Both the position numbers and the translations under genes were made by a program. A DNA stretch of 64,000 bases from Betaproteobacteria bacterium UBA1934 (GTDB taxonomy: Bacteria; Pseudomonadota; Gammaproteobacteria; Burkholderiales; Rhodocyclaceae), in NCBI GenBank assembly GCA_002337055.1, contig DDFG01000005.1, forward strand, positions 1,078,222 through 1,142,221, written 5' to 3'. The notes beneath the pieces are model-generated. The model was not told the DNA's origin. It ran no database searches and worked only from the letters and a program-made list of their open reading frames with translations. This document shows, one piece after another, positions 23,909 to 33,293 of this stretch (within the stretch, counting starts at the first letter, position 1; each line of letters opens with the position of its first letter).

Positions 23909-24961
23909 CTAGCAAATCCGCGGGAGTTGATCTCCCGTCAGCCAATCGACAATGCGTTTGCCACCGAAGGCCGTGGTCATCTGCACAAAATGGTGCGCAT
24001 CCTCATGCACTTCGCCAATGATTGCCGCGTCAGCACCCTGTGGATGGGCGCGCAGCGTGGCCAGCAGGCGCTCGGCGTCGGCCTGCGGGCAGAGTGCGAC
24101 CAGCTTGCCCTCGTTGGCGACATAGAGCGGGTCGAGCCCGAGAAACTCGCAGGCGGCGCCAACCGCCGGCGCGACCGGGATCGCCGCTTCCCGCAACATC
24201 ATGCCGACCCCCGACTGTTTGGCGATTTCGTTCAAGGTCGTAGCCAGCCCGCCGCGCGTCGGGTCGCGCAGCACGTGGAGGTCAATGCCGGTGGCGAAGA
24301 GGCTTTCGATCAGGCCGTGCAAGGCGGCGGTGTCGGAGACGATGGGCGTCTCGAAACCCAGGTCCTCGCGCGTCGCCATGATCGCCATGCCGTGGTCGCC
24401 GATCCGCCCGGAGACCAGAATCGCATCGCCGACCTGCGCGCGCCGGCCGGAGAGTTCGCGTCCGGGAGGCACGACACCAACGCCGGTAGTGGTGATGAAC
24501 ACGCCATCGCCCTTGCCGCGCTCGACCACCTTGGTGTCGCCGGTGACGATGGGCACGCCGGCGGCGCGGGCAGCATCGGCCATGCTTTTGACGATGCGTT
24601 CAAGATCGCTGAGCGGAAAACCCTCTTCCAGCACGAAAGCGGCGGCGAGCCAAAGCGGACGGGCACCCATGACGGCAACATCGTTGAGGGTGCCGTGCAC
24701 CGACAGGCAGCCGATATCGCCGCCGGGAAAGAACAGCGGCGAGACGACATGGCTGTCCGTGGCCATCACCAGTCGCCCTTCTCCTGGATGAGGCAGCACG
24801 GCGCCATCGTCGCCCTGGGCCAGCCACTCGTTGCCAAGATGCCTGGCGAACAGTTCTTCGATCAGTTGCGCGCTGGCGCGTCCGCCGGATCCGTGGGCGA
24901 GGTCCACGCGCCCTTGCTTGATGTCGAGCGGACGGACATAGTGGGTGCGGGCAGGAGTCAT
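23909..24961 (-). CDS. hypE: Hydrogenase maturation protein HypE
   Basis: The 350-residue PurM-like enzyme ends in PRIC, where the C-terminal cysteine accepts the carbamoyl group from HypF and is dehydrated to thiocyanate, the source of the active-site CN ligands. The glycine-rich ATP loop (LAHGSGGRAS) near residue 23 and the GDDGAVL and TGDTKVVERG motifs are present. The ATG at 24961 is divergent from the kinase gene. hypF, hypC and hypD are 7-10 kb away on the same strand. Confidence 0.96.
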   Translation of the reverse strand: MTPARTHYVRPLDIKQGRVDLAHGSGGRASAQLIEELFARHLGNEWLAQGDDGAVLPHPGEGRLVMATDSHVVSPLFFPGGDIGCLSVHGTLNDVAVMGARPLWLAAAFVLEEGFPLSDLERIVKSMADAARAAGVPIVTGDTKVVERGKGDGVFITTTGVGVVPPGRELSGRRAQVGDAILVSGRIGDHGMAIMATREDLGFETPIVSDTAALHGLIESLFATGIDLHVLRDPTRGGLATTLNEIAKQSGVGMMLREAAIPVAPAVGAACEFLGLDPLYVANEGKLVALCPQADAERLLATLRAHPQGADAAIIGEVHEDAHHFVQMTTAFGGKRIVDWLTGDQLPRIC

Positions 24962-25198
24962 ATGATGCGATCACCGTAAAATCGCTATTCTATGGCGAAT
25001 CTGGCGATTGCCGAACGCTCCGTGGCGAAGTGCCCGAACGCCTTGGCGACAGAGCTCCGGGCGGCGTTAGAATGGGAGCATGGTGCCGCGGCACGCCGGT
25101 TTCGCTGGATATTCCACTCTGACAGGCAAGAGGCGACGAACCGGGCGGTGGGGGATGAAATATCCGCGGAATCGAGGTCTTGTCACAACAGGTGTCGG

Positions 25199-26590
25199 AT
25201 GATCAACAAATTCCTCCCGCCGGGCGATTGGCTCACCGGTATTGTGAGCAGCAGCCATGTCGCCATTGGTATCTCGCGTATGGCCGATGGTCGTTTTGTC
25301 GCGGTTAACGAGGCATTTGCCCAAATGTACGGCATCCGCCGCGAGGATGTCGTCGGGCGCACCTCGCTCGAACTTGCGTTGTGGGAGGCCCCCGAGGATC
25401 GCGCTCGGCTGATCGAGGCGATTCGTCGTGGCGACGCGGTGTGCGCCTTCGAGGCGCGCTATCGCAAACGATCCGGTGAAATCGGCGATCTGGCCATTTC
25501 CGCGAACATCGTTACGGTGGGCGGCGAGGAATACCTGATCGGAATGTTGACTGACATCAGCGAGCGCAAGCGCATGGAACGCGAAACGCAACTCAACCAG
25601 CGCCGCCTAGACACCGTGCTGCTGCTGTCGGATCTGCTGGTGTTTCACCAGGACAGGGCGTTGCGTTATACCTGGGTTGCCAATCCTGCACTGGGTGCCG
25701 GCGCGAACGAACTGCTCGGCCGTAACGATGCCGACATCCTGGGCGCAGTGGGTGCGCGGCCGCTGATCAAGATCAAGCGCCGAGTGTTGCGCACGGGCAA
25801 GTGGGAACGACATGAAGTTTGCCTGGCGCGTGGCGAGCATCGCGGCTGTTTCGACGTGATCGTGGCGCCAGAGTATGCGCCCGATGGCACGATTTCAGGC
25901 ATCGTCTGTGCGGCGGCCGACATCAGCCGGCGCAAGCAGGCCGAGGAAGCGCGGGACGCGGCCCTGCGGGTGATCGGATCACTTGTCGATCACGTTCAGG
26001 ACGAAATCGAAGCGCAGCGTCGCGAACTGGCGCGCGAAGTGCATGACGAAATCGGGGCGGTACTGACCGGTCTGCGCATGAAGCTCGGCGCCCCCGCTGA
26101 CGACGATCGCCGCGAGCAAACCCGGGCCTTGCGTGCGCTGGTCGATCAGGCCCTGGCGCGCACGCGCACGCTGTGCACCCGGCTGCGCCCGCCGGTGCTG
26201 GACGATCTTGGCTTGAGCGAGGCGCTACGGTGGTATGTGCGGGAATGGGGGCTACAGACCGGTATTCGGATTACGGTGCGTATCGCGACGCTCGACCCCG
26301 AACCAGACGAGCCCTTGCGGACCGACTTGTTTCGCATGCTCCAGGAATTGCTGACCAATGTGGCCCGCCATGCCGGCGCCGGAAAAGTGGCGGTGAGTTT
26401 GACCCGATCCGCCGGTCAGATCCGTCTGCGCGTCAGCGACGATGGGGGCGGGTTTGCGGCCTACCGGAAGACGGGTTTCGGATTGCTCGGCATTCGTGAG
26501 CGGCTGCGGCGTCACGGCGGCGAGTTGAACATTGCGCATCCCGTCCGGGGGGTACGTGTGACCTTGACGGTGCCCGAGCCAACGGCATGA
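25199..26590 (+). CDS. PAS sensor histidine kinase (NarX/DegS type)
   Basis: A 463-residue soluble kinase with two PAS domains (about 20-140 and 150-265), a HisKA_3 dimerisation domain with the phospho-acceptor in AREVHDEIGAVLTGLRMKL, and a C-terminal HATPase (DDGGGFAAYRKTGFGLLGI). No transmembrane segment is seen, so the signal is probably cytoplasmic, such as redox or a PAS-bound cofactor. The ATG at 25199 is chosen; longer frames upstream look like non-coding sequence. It overlaps the response regulator by four bases. It lies between hypE and hypD blocks. Confidence 0.9.
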   Translation: MINKFLPPGDWLTGIVSSSHVAIGISRMADGRFVAVNEAFAQMYGIRREDVVGRTSLELALWEAPEDRARLIEAIRRGDAVCAFEARYRKRSGEIGDLAISANIVTVGGEEYLIGMLTDISERKRMERETQLNQRRLDTVLLLSDLLVFHQDRALRYTWVANPALGAGANELLGRNDADILGAVGARPLIKIKRRVLRTGKWERHEVCLARGEHRGCFDVIVAPEYAPDGTISGIVCAAADISRRKQAEEARDAALRVIGSLVDHVQDEIEAQRRELAREVHDEIGAVLTGLRMKLGAPADDDRREQTRALRALVDQALARTRTLCTRLRPPVLDDLGLSEALRWYVREWGLQTGIRITVRIATLDPEPDEPLRTDLFRMLQELLTNVARHAGAGKVAVSLTRSAGQIRLRVSDDGGGFAAYRKTGFGLLGIRERLRRHGGELNIAHPVRGVRVTLTVPEPTA

Positions 26591-27192
26591 GCGATAGCCG
26601 CCTGATTCTCGCGGACGATCACGAAGTGGTGCGCCAGGGTTTGCGCAACATCGTCGAACATGCCGGCGGACTGAAAGTGGTCGGCGAAGCGACGGATGGT
26701 GCGGAAGCTTTGCGGCAGGCCCGCGAGACGCCAGCCGATCTACTGATCCTGGACATCGCCTTGCCGGTACTGCGCGGCATGCAGGTGCTTGAGCAATTGC
26801 GCGGCGGCGGCAGTACCCTGCCCGTACTGTTCTATTCGATGCACCCGGCCAACCAGTACGTCGATTTTGCCCGACGTCATGGCGCACAGGGTTTTGTCGG
26901 CAAGGACGAAGACAGCAACCGTCTGTTGCGGGCCACGCGTCACATCTTGATGGGCGGCACCTGGTTTCCGCAGGTGCGACAGGGAGCCGAACAGCCATTC
27001 GATCTGCTGTCCCGGCGTGAGGCCGATGTCCTGAGGGGTCTCGCGGCGGGCGAATCGCTAAGCGCCATTGCCGTCCGGCTGGGGGTGGGTGCCAAGAGCG
27101 TATCAACCTATCGCCGCCGCATTCTCGACAAACTCGGCGCCCAGAACAACGCCGAACTGATCGCGCTGGTGCTGCGTCAAGGCGATCATTAA
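26587..27192 (+). CDS. NarL/FixJ-family response regulator
   Basis: The 201-residue regulator has a receiver domain with the acidic pair at residues 10-11, the phospho-acceptor Asp56 (LLILDIALP), and a C-terminal LuxR-type helix-turn-helix (LSRREADVLRGLAAGES through GVGAKSVSTYRRRI). It is paired with the upstream kinase by an ATGA overlap. The target genes are unknown. Its site within the hyp region makes control of hydrogenase or nickel genes plausible but unproven. Confidence 0.92.
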   Translation: MSDSRLILADDHEVVRQGLRNIVEHAGGLKVVGEATDGAEALRQARETPADLLILDIALPVLRGMQVLEQLRGGGSTLPVLFYSMHPANQYVDFARRHGAQGFVGKDEDSNRLLRATRHILMGGTWFPQVRQGAEQPFDLLSRREADVLRGLAAGESLSAIAVRLGVGAKSVSTYRRRILDKLGAQNNAELIALVLRQGDH

Positions 27193-27282
27193 ACCTGTTG
27201 CTTGTCAGGTTTTCCTGACAGACGCACGTCCCCATTTTGGGCATGATTTAGTCATATTATGCTGTTCAAATCGTGAGGACGC

Positions 27283-30200
27283 ATGGCTTCGCTTTCGCTG
27301 CACGCCTACCTGGCGCGTCTGTTCTGGATCTGCATCTCGCCGCTCTTGCTACTGCTGGCAGTTTTCGCGGTGGGTTTCCTTCAGCAAATCCAGTTTGGGC
27401 AAGAGCGCGATGCGGAAAATCTCGCCAGCAATGTCGCGGCTTCCATCGATCGTCAGCTCAAATCGAGAGTCGGCGGCTTGCACATGCTCGCCAGTTCTCC
27501 GCTGATGCGGCAGCGCGAGTGCTGGCAAGAGTTGTACGAGGAAGCTCAGGGTTACCAGCGGGCTTTTGACGCGCATGTGGTGCTCGGAAACGCCAGCGGC
27601 GAGATGTTGATGAACACGCGCGTGCCTTTTGGCACGGTCTTGCCGCCGCTCCCCAAGGTGGAGGGCAGGTCCGCCCTCGCGATGGCTCTGGCGACCGGGC
27701 AGGCGGCGGTGGGCGACACGTTCATCGGGCCGGTCGCCCAGGAACGCATGATCGTGATCGCGGTGCCGGTACGCTCCGGGGAGCGGGTCTCCTCCGTGAT
27801 AATGACGACTCTTGAGGCGCGCTTCTTCCAGCAACGACTGGAGGAATTTGCCCTTCCGTCGGGTTGGGAGGTCGTTCTGGCTGACAGCCAGGGAACCGCC
27901 ATCGCCCGGCGCTCGCCCGATCACGATCCGGGCCAGACGGAGACAGGGCGACGCTTTTCGAGCCGACTGAAAAACGCCGACTGGACGGTGACGGTCGTGA
28001 TGCCGGATGGCTGGACCAATACGCTGCGTTCGGAAGTCGCGCTGGTGCTCTGCTTGCTGATCGTGGCTGCGGCTCTGGCAGGTTTTGTCGGGGGTCGTCT
28101 GGCCAGCCGTCGGCTCAGCCGCGATCTGGGTAGACTCGGTACAAACCCGCCTGCTTCGTCGCCTGGACAAGCCTCGGATATCGTCGAAATCGAATCCATT
28201 CACCAGAGGTTGGGTGCGCTGGAGGCGGAGCAAAGGCAATCTGCCTCGATGTTAGCCGAGAGCGAGCGCCGCTTGCGCCTGGCACAGGATGCCGCACAGG
28301 CGGGTACCTGGGAGTGGGAGGTAGCAAGCGGTGAGAACTTCTGGTCGGATGAGGCGTTTCGTCTGTATGGCTACGAGCCGGGAAAGTGTGCGGCATCCTT
28401 TGACAACTGGCTTCTGGCCATTCATCCCGAGGACCGCGATTACGCTGCGCAAGCGTTGGAAGAAGCGGCGCGGCAGGGTACGGCGATCATGCTGGAATGG
28501 CGGGTGAACTCGCTCGAAGCTCGCCAGCGCTGGCTCATGGCCCGCGGGCAACCGCAATTCGACGCAGGCGGGCGACTGGTGCGCTATCTGGGCATCGTCA
28601 TGGATATCAGCGATCGCAAACAGGCAGAGCAGGCGCACGCGGCGAGCGAAAAGCGTTTTCAGGACATCGTCGAGGCCTCGGCCGACTGGGTATGGGAAAT
28701 CGACCTCGAGGGTTGCTACACCTCTGTTTCGGACGGCGTGGAAGCCATGCTGGGTTTCGCCGCGAGGGAGCTTGTCGGATGCCCCTACTACGAACTGTTG
28801 CCGCCCGGGGACGCTGAGGCCAGCCGGGCGCGGTTTGCCGACATCGTGGCACTGAAGTCCTCCTTCCGCGATCTCGACAACATCAAGCGGCACAAGAGCG
28901 GTCAGTGGCGCTATGTTCAGACCAGTGGAACGCCGATTTTCGGGCCGCGTGGCGAACTGACCGGCTATCGGGGCGTCGATCGCGATGTGACGGCGCGCCG
29001 CCAGACGGAACTGGCGTTGCGCGAACGCGAAGCGGTGTTGCAATTATTCATCGAATTTGCGCCGGTCTCCATCGCCATGTTCGACCGGGAGATGCGCTAT
29101 CTGGCGGTGAGCCGGCACTGGCGGGACGACTATGCGCTGGGCGACCGGGAGATGGTCGGCAAATCCCACTACGAGATTTTTCCTGAAATCACCGAGGCCT
29201 GGAAAGAAGTCCATCGACTCGGACTGGCCGGCGAGGTGGTCCGGCAAGACGAGGACTGTTTTATGCGGGCGGATGGGCGCCAGCAGTGGATTCGCTGGGA
29301 GGTCCGCCCCTGGCGGGCGGCCAGTGACGCAGTGGGCGGCATTCTGATCTTTTCGGAGGACATTACCGCTCGTAAGCGGGCCGAAATCGAATTGCACAAC
29401 AGCAAGGAGCGACTGCGGACTCTGGTCACCGCCATCCCGGACTTGGTGTGGCTGAAGAGTCCGAGTGGGTACTATCTGACCTGCAACACCCGCTTCGAGC
29501 AATTTTTTGGTGCGCCGGAGGCCGAGATTGTCGGCAAGAGCGATTACGACTATGTCGACAAGGCGCTGGCCGACTTTTTCCGTGCCAGCGACCTCGCGGC
29601 AATCGAAGCCGGTAAACCGACCATGAATGAAGAGGTGGTGGTGTTTGCCAGCGATGGACACCACGAACTACTGCAAACCATCAAGACGCCGATTTTCGAT
29701 GTCGACGGGCAAGTTGTCGGCGTGCTCGGAGTTGGCCGTGATATCACGCATATCCGCGAGAGCGAGCGCGAACTGGAACAGTATCGTGATCATCTGGAAC
29801 GGATGGTCAAGGCGCGCACTGCCGAAGCCGAGTCGGCGCGATACCGGACACAATTGATTCTCGATTCAAGCGCCGATGGCATCATCAGTTTCGACCGCGA
29901 GGGGCGGATAGAACTCTGTAATCCCGCTGCCCTGACCATGCTCGGCTATTCTCTGCAAGCCCTGCTCGGGCGCAACGTGCATGAGGCGATCCATCATTCG
30001 CACGCGGACGGCAGGCGTATACCCATAGACGAGTGTGCCGTGATGAGCGCCATTGGCAAGAGTTGTGTGGTCCGCTCGGATCGAGATACGTTCTGGAATG
30101 CCGAGGGGCGCCCCGTACCGGTGTCGGTGGCGACGCATCCGATTGTCGAGCATGGTGCTTGTGTCGGCGGGGTAATGAGTTTTCAGGATATTTCGGATCG

Positions 30201-31380
30201 TCTCAAGGTCGAAGCCGCCCGCGAAGAGGCACGCTTGGCGGCGGAAAGGCTCGCCCGCATGAAGAGCGAGTTCCTGGCCAACATGTCGCACGAAATCCGC
30301 ACACCGCTGAACGGGGTGCTGGGCCTGGCGCAGATCGGATACCGCGATAGCGCGGGCGATAGCAAGACGCAAAAGACTTTCCGCAGCATTCTTGATTCTG
30401 GAAAGCTGTTGCTGACCATCATCAACGACATTCTCGATTTTTCCAAGATCGAGGCGGGTAAACTCAACATTGAGTCTCTTCCCTTCGACCCAGCCAGGCT
30501 GGTGGCGGAAACGCTGCAGATGGCGAATGTGCTGGCCTCCGGCAAGGGGTTATCGCTGAGTAGTGAAGTGAGGGATTTGCCGCCTGCGTGCCTGGGCGAT
30601 CCAGTCAGGATCTCGCAAATTCTGCTGAACCTCCTGTCCAACGCCACGAAATTCACGGAGTCCGGCAGCGTCAATCTGACTGCCGAGCGCAGCGGCGACT
30701 GTCTGGTTTTCAAGGTATGTGACACCGGCATCGGAATTTCTCCCGAGGTGTTGTCGCGCCTGTTCCAGCCCTTTGAACAGGCCGATAGCAGCACGACGCG
30801 CCGGTTTGGCGGCACCGGGCTCGGATTGGTGATCTGCCGCCGGCTGGCCGAAATGATGAATGGCGCGCTCGGTGTCGACAGCGTGCTAGGGAAGGGCAGC
30901 ACCTTCATCCTGCAACTGCCGTTGCGGGAAACCGCTCCGGCGGTTTCGAAGGCCTTGCCAGAAACCGCACCGCAAACGCGGCGACTGGAAGGATTGCGCG
31001 TGCTGGTTGCCGAGGACAACGACGTGAACCAGTTGGTGATCGAGGATATCCTCTCCTGCGAAGGGGCCGTGGTGAGTATGGTCGAAAATGGACAGGCGGC
31101 GGTCGAGGCCGTTGCCCGTGCCACCATTCCATTTGACGCCGTGCTGATGGATGTCCAAATGCCGGTGATGGATGGTCTGGCGGCTACCCGATTGCTGCGG
31201 GATTCCCACCCGGCACTACCGATCATTGGACAGACCGGCCATGCGCTACAGGAGGAGCATGATCGCTGCCATGAGGCGGGGATGGTGGCGGCGATCAACA
31301 AGCCGATCGAAATCGAGGATCTGGTGTCAGTGGTATTGGCGCATGTGCGCCCGTCGCCCCGGCAGGCGTCTTCTCAGTGA
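27283..31380 (+). CDS. Multi-PAS hybrid sensor histidine kinase
   Basis: A 1365-residue membrane kinase. Transmembrane helices at about 14-32 and 251-272 flank a dCache-type extracytoplasmic sensor. Five PAS domains span about 325-975, followed by HisKA with His1003 in MSHEIRTPLNG, an HATPase domain (about 1100-1215) and a C-terminal receiver with Asp1290 (MDVQMPVMDG). It has no fused output domain, so a separate partner, perhaps a histidine phosphotransfer protein, is expected. It overlaps the convergent HExxH gene by seven bases. No ligand can be named. Confidence 0.92.
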   Translation: MASLSLHAYLARLFWICISPLLLLLAVFAVGFLQQIQFGQERDAENLASNVAASIDRQLKSRVGGLHMLASSPLMRQRECWQELYEEAQGYQRAFDAHVVLGNASGEMLMNTRVPFGTVLPPLPKVEGRSALAMALATGQAAVGDTFIGPVAQERMIVIAVPVRSGERVSSVIMTTLEARFFQQRLEEFALPSGWEVVLADSQGTAIARRSPDHDPGQTETGRRFSSRLKNADWTVTVVMPDGWTNTLRSEVALVLCLLIVAAALAGFVGGRLASRRLSRDLGRLGTNPPASSPGQASDIVEIESIHQRLGALEAEQRQSASMLAESERRLRLAQDAAQAGTWEWEVASGENFWSDEAFRLYGYEPGKCAASFDNWLLAIHPEDRDYAAQALEEAARQGTAIMLEWRVNSLEARQRWLMARGQPQFDAGGRLVRYLGIVMDISDRKQAEQAHAASEKRFQDIVEASADWVWEIDLEGCYTSVSDGVEAMLGFAARELVGCPYYELLPPGDAEASRARFADIVALKSSFRDLDNIKRHKSGQWRYVQTSGTPIFGPRGELTGYRGVDRDVTARRQTELALREREAVLQLFIEFAPVSIAMFDREMRYLAVSRHWRDDYALGDREMVGKSHYEIFPEITEAWKEVHRLGLAGEVVRQDEDCFMRADGRQQWIRWEVRPWRAASDAVGGILIFSEDITARKRAEIELHNSKERLRTLVTAIPDLVWLKSPSGYYLTCNTRFEQFFGAPEAEIVGKSDYDYVDKALADFFRASDLAAIEAGKPTMNEEVVVFASDGHHELLQTIKTPIFDVDGQVVGVLGVGRDITHIRESERELEQYRDHLERMVKARTAEAESARYRTQLILDSSADGIISFDREGRIELCNPAALTMLGYSLQALLGRNVHEAIHHSHADGRRIPIDECAVMSAIGKSCVVRSDRDTFWNAEGRPVPVSVATHPIVEHGACVGGVMSFQDISDRLKVEAAREEARLAAERLARMKSEFLANMSHEIRTPLNGVLGLAQIGYRDSAGDSKTQKTFRSILDSGKLLLTIINDILDFSKIEAGKLNIESLPFDPARLVAETLQMANVLASGKGLSLSSEVRDLPPACLGDPVRISQILLNLLSNATKFTESGSVNLTAERSGDCLVFKVCDTGIGISPEVLSRLFQPFEQADSSTTRRFGGTGLGLVICRRLAEMMNGALGVDSVLGKGSTFILQLPLRETAPAVSKALPETAPQTRRLEGLRVLVAEDNDVNQLVIEDILSCEGAVVSMVENGQAAVEAVARATIPFDAVLMDVQMPVMDGLAATRLLRDSHPALPIIGQTGHALQEEHDRCHEAGMVAAINKPIEIEDLVSVVLAHVRPSPRQASSQ

Positions 31381-31916
31381 AGCGGGGCGCGAGATCGCCG
31401 CCATAGCCACGCCACGGCGCCGAGCATCAGCGCCAGGCCCAGCCAGCGCGTCAAGCCGGCGATGGCGAGATCACGGTGAACCACGCCCCAGCGCGAAAAG
31501 ATTTCGGTCCAGTCGTGTTCGCCGCCGCCGACCAGCGGCAACACCTGGGCGCGGGCATCGGCCATGTAACGGGCGATGTTGAGCAGATTCTCGCCCAGCC
31601 ACACCCCGCCGACGGCGCACCCGAGGGGCTGCTGCTGGCGTTTGAAGTGAGCCACCACCGCCAGCGGAAAGACTATCTGGAAGAGCGTGCCGCCGTAGAC
31701 CATCAGGCGTTCGCTGAACATACCGATCAGCGGATGCCCCGCCTCGTGCAAGGCGAGGTTGGCGCTGTCGAGGATGGGAATCCACCCGTCCGCCGAGGCG
31801 GCGCGGAGCGCGAGCAGCAAGCCCACCATGACGCCGAGGCCGATGGCGCTGCCGAGGCCGACCGGCTTCCAGCCTGTCGGCGCGTCGGCCGCGTGATCGG
31901 GGTCGTCAAGGGTCAA
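31374..31916 (-). CDS. Membrane protein with HEAGH motif in the hyp operon (M50-like)
   Basis: The 180-residue protein has four hydrophobic segments and the sequence NLALHEAGHPLIG, which contains HExxH as found in membrane-embedded site-2-type zinc proteases, followed by a GGTLFQIVFP stretch. The start is probably TTG at 31916, overlapping the hypD stop (TTGA) with AAGGA upstream. Because it is coupled to hypD, co-expression with hydrogenase maturation is very likely. Proteolytic activity is inferred; the second metal-ligand motif of M50 (NPDG-like) is not obvious. Confidence 0.72.
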   Translation of the reverse strand: MTLDDPDHAADAPTGWKPVGLGSAIGLGVMVGLLLALRAASADGWIPILDSANLALHEAGHPLIGMFSERLMVYGGTLFQIVFPLAVVAHFKRQQQPLGCAVGGVWLGENLLNIARYMADARAQVLPLVGGGEHDWTEIFSRWGVVHRDLAIAGLTRWLGLALMLGAVAWLWRRSRAPLH

Positions 31917-33040
31917 GCGATGTCCTTGTAGCGCCCGTAGGTGTAGTGCGCCGCACACGCGCCTTCCGAACTGACCATGCAGGAACCGACAGGGTTTTCC
32001 GGCGTGCACACCGTGCCGAAAATCTTGCAGTCCTGCGGCCGCTTGACGCCGCGCAGAATGGCGCCGCATTCGCAGGCCTTGTGGTCGGGCACCGGCTGGT
32101 ATTCGACCGGGAAGCGAACTTCGGCGTCGAATTCGGCGAGTTCCTCGCGGATTTTCAGGGCCGAATAGGGCACGACGTTGAGTCCGCGCCACTCGAAACT
32201 CTTCCTCAACTCGAAAACCTCGGCGACCAGTGCCTGCGCCTTGAGGTTGCCGTCGCGCGTTACCGCCCGGGTGAATTCGTTTTCGACCTCAGCGCGGCCT
32301 TCATTGACCTGGCGCACCAGCATGCGCACCGCCTGCATGACATCGAGCGGCTCGAACCCGGCGATGACCACCGGCTTGCGGTATTCCTCGGCGAAGAATT
32401 CGTAGGGGCGGCTGCCGATGATGGTCGAGACGTGCGCCGGGCCGATAAAGCCGTCGAGCGGCACGGTGCCGTACTGGCGCACTTCCGGCGACTCGAGGAT
32501 GCTGGAAATGGCCGAGGGCGTCAGCACGTGGCAGCACAGCACCGAGAAGTTCTTCAGCCCGAGCGTCTTGGCCTGCTTGATGGCGACGGCGGTGGGCGGG
32601 GTGGTGGTCTCGAAGCCGATGGCGAAGAAGACGACCTGCTTCTCCGGGTGCTTTTGCGCCAGGGCCACGGCGTCGGACGTGGAATAGACCATGCGGATGT
32701 CGCCACCCCTGGCCTTGGCCTTCAGCAGCGAGAGGTGATCGGAGGCCGGCACGCGCAGGCAGTCGCCGTAGGTGCACAGCGTGACGCCGTGTTCGAGGGC
32801 GAGGCGGATGGCCTGATCGACGCGGCCGATGGGCAGCACGCAGACCGGGCAGCCAGGGCCGTGGATCATGCGCACGTTTTCCGGCAGCAAGTCGGTGACG
32901 CCGTAGCGCGAAATGGCGTGGGTGTGGCCGCCGCAGAATTCCATGAAGTGGTAGCGGCGGTCGCGCTTCACCTCGCGGGCGATGGCGACGGCGATGCGCT
33001 GCGCGACTTCGCCGTCGCGGAATTCGTCGATGTACTTCAT
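31913..33040 (-). CDS. hypD: Hydrogenase maturation protein HypD
   Basis: A 375-residue [4Fe-4S] protein that, with HypC and HypE, builds the Fe(CN)2CO unit. The conserved motifs are CGGHTH (Cys36), GPGCPVCVLP near residue 64, and the C-terminal cysteine cluster (KACECGAIL, DCKIFGTVC and GSCMVSSEG). It overlaps hypC by four bases and is followed by the coupled HExxH membrane gene. All hallmark cysteines are present. Confidence 0.96.
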   Translation of the reverse strand: MKYIDEFRDGEVAQRIAVAIAREVKRDRRYHFMEFCGGHTHAISRYGVTDLLPENVRMIHGPGCPVCVLPIGRVDQAIRLALEHGVTLCTYGDCLRVPASDHLSLLKAKARGGDIRMVYSTSDAVALAQKHPEKQVVFFAIGFETTTPPTAVAIKQAKTLGLKNFSVLCCHVLTPSAISSILESPEVRQYGTVPLDGFIGPAHVSTIIGSRPYEFFAEEYRKPVVIAGFEPLDVMQAVRMLVRQVNEGRAEVENEFTRAVTRDGNLKAQALVAEVFELRKSFEWRGLNVVPYSALKIREELAEFDAEVRFPVEYQPVPDHKACECGAILRGVKRPQDCKIFGTVCTPENPVGSCMVSSEGACAAHYTYGRYKDIA

Positions 33041-33282
33041 TGCTGACCCAGCAGCGCGGCGCGATCTTCGGCAGCCATTTCGTTGAACAGTGCCAGAGTC
33101 TCCGCCGCCTCTTCCGGGTCCAGTTTGTTGAGGGCAAAGCCGACGTGGACAATCACGTAATCGCCGATGGCGACGTTTTCAACCAGCGCTAGCGACACTT
33201 CCTTCTTCACGCCGGCAAGATCGACAACCGCTTGATCCGCGTCGCGGATTTCAATGATTTGGGCAGGAATGGCAAGGCACAT
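33037..33282 (-). CDS. hypC: Hydrogenase assembly chaperone HypC
   Basis: An 81-residue OB-fold chaperone starting MCLAIPAQIIEI; after removal of Met1 the N-terminal Cys2 binds the Fe(CN)2CO precursor and the hydrogenase large subunit. The DYVIVHVGFALNKLD motif is typical. The ATG at 33282 gives the canonical MCLAIP terminus; a longer frame would destroy it. hypF ends 11 bases upstream and hypD overlaps downstream. Confidence 0.95.
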   Translation of the reverse strand: MCLAIPAQIIEIRDADQAVVDLAGVKKEVSLALVENVAIGDYVIVHVGFALNKLDPEEAAETLALFNEMAAEDRAALLGQQ

Positions 33283-33293
33283 GCAAATCTCCG

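Noticed and set aside
27203..27220. TGTCAGG/CCTGACA hairpin after the response regulator gene
   Set aside because: A good stem, but no T-run follows, so a terminator cannot be claimed.
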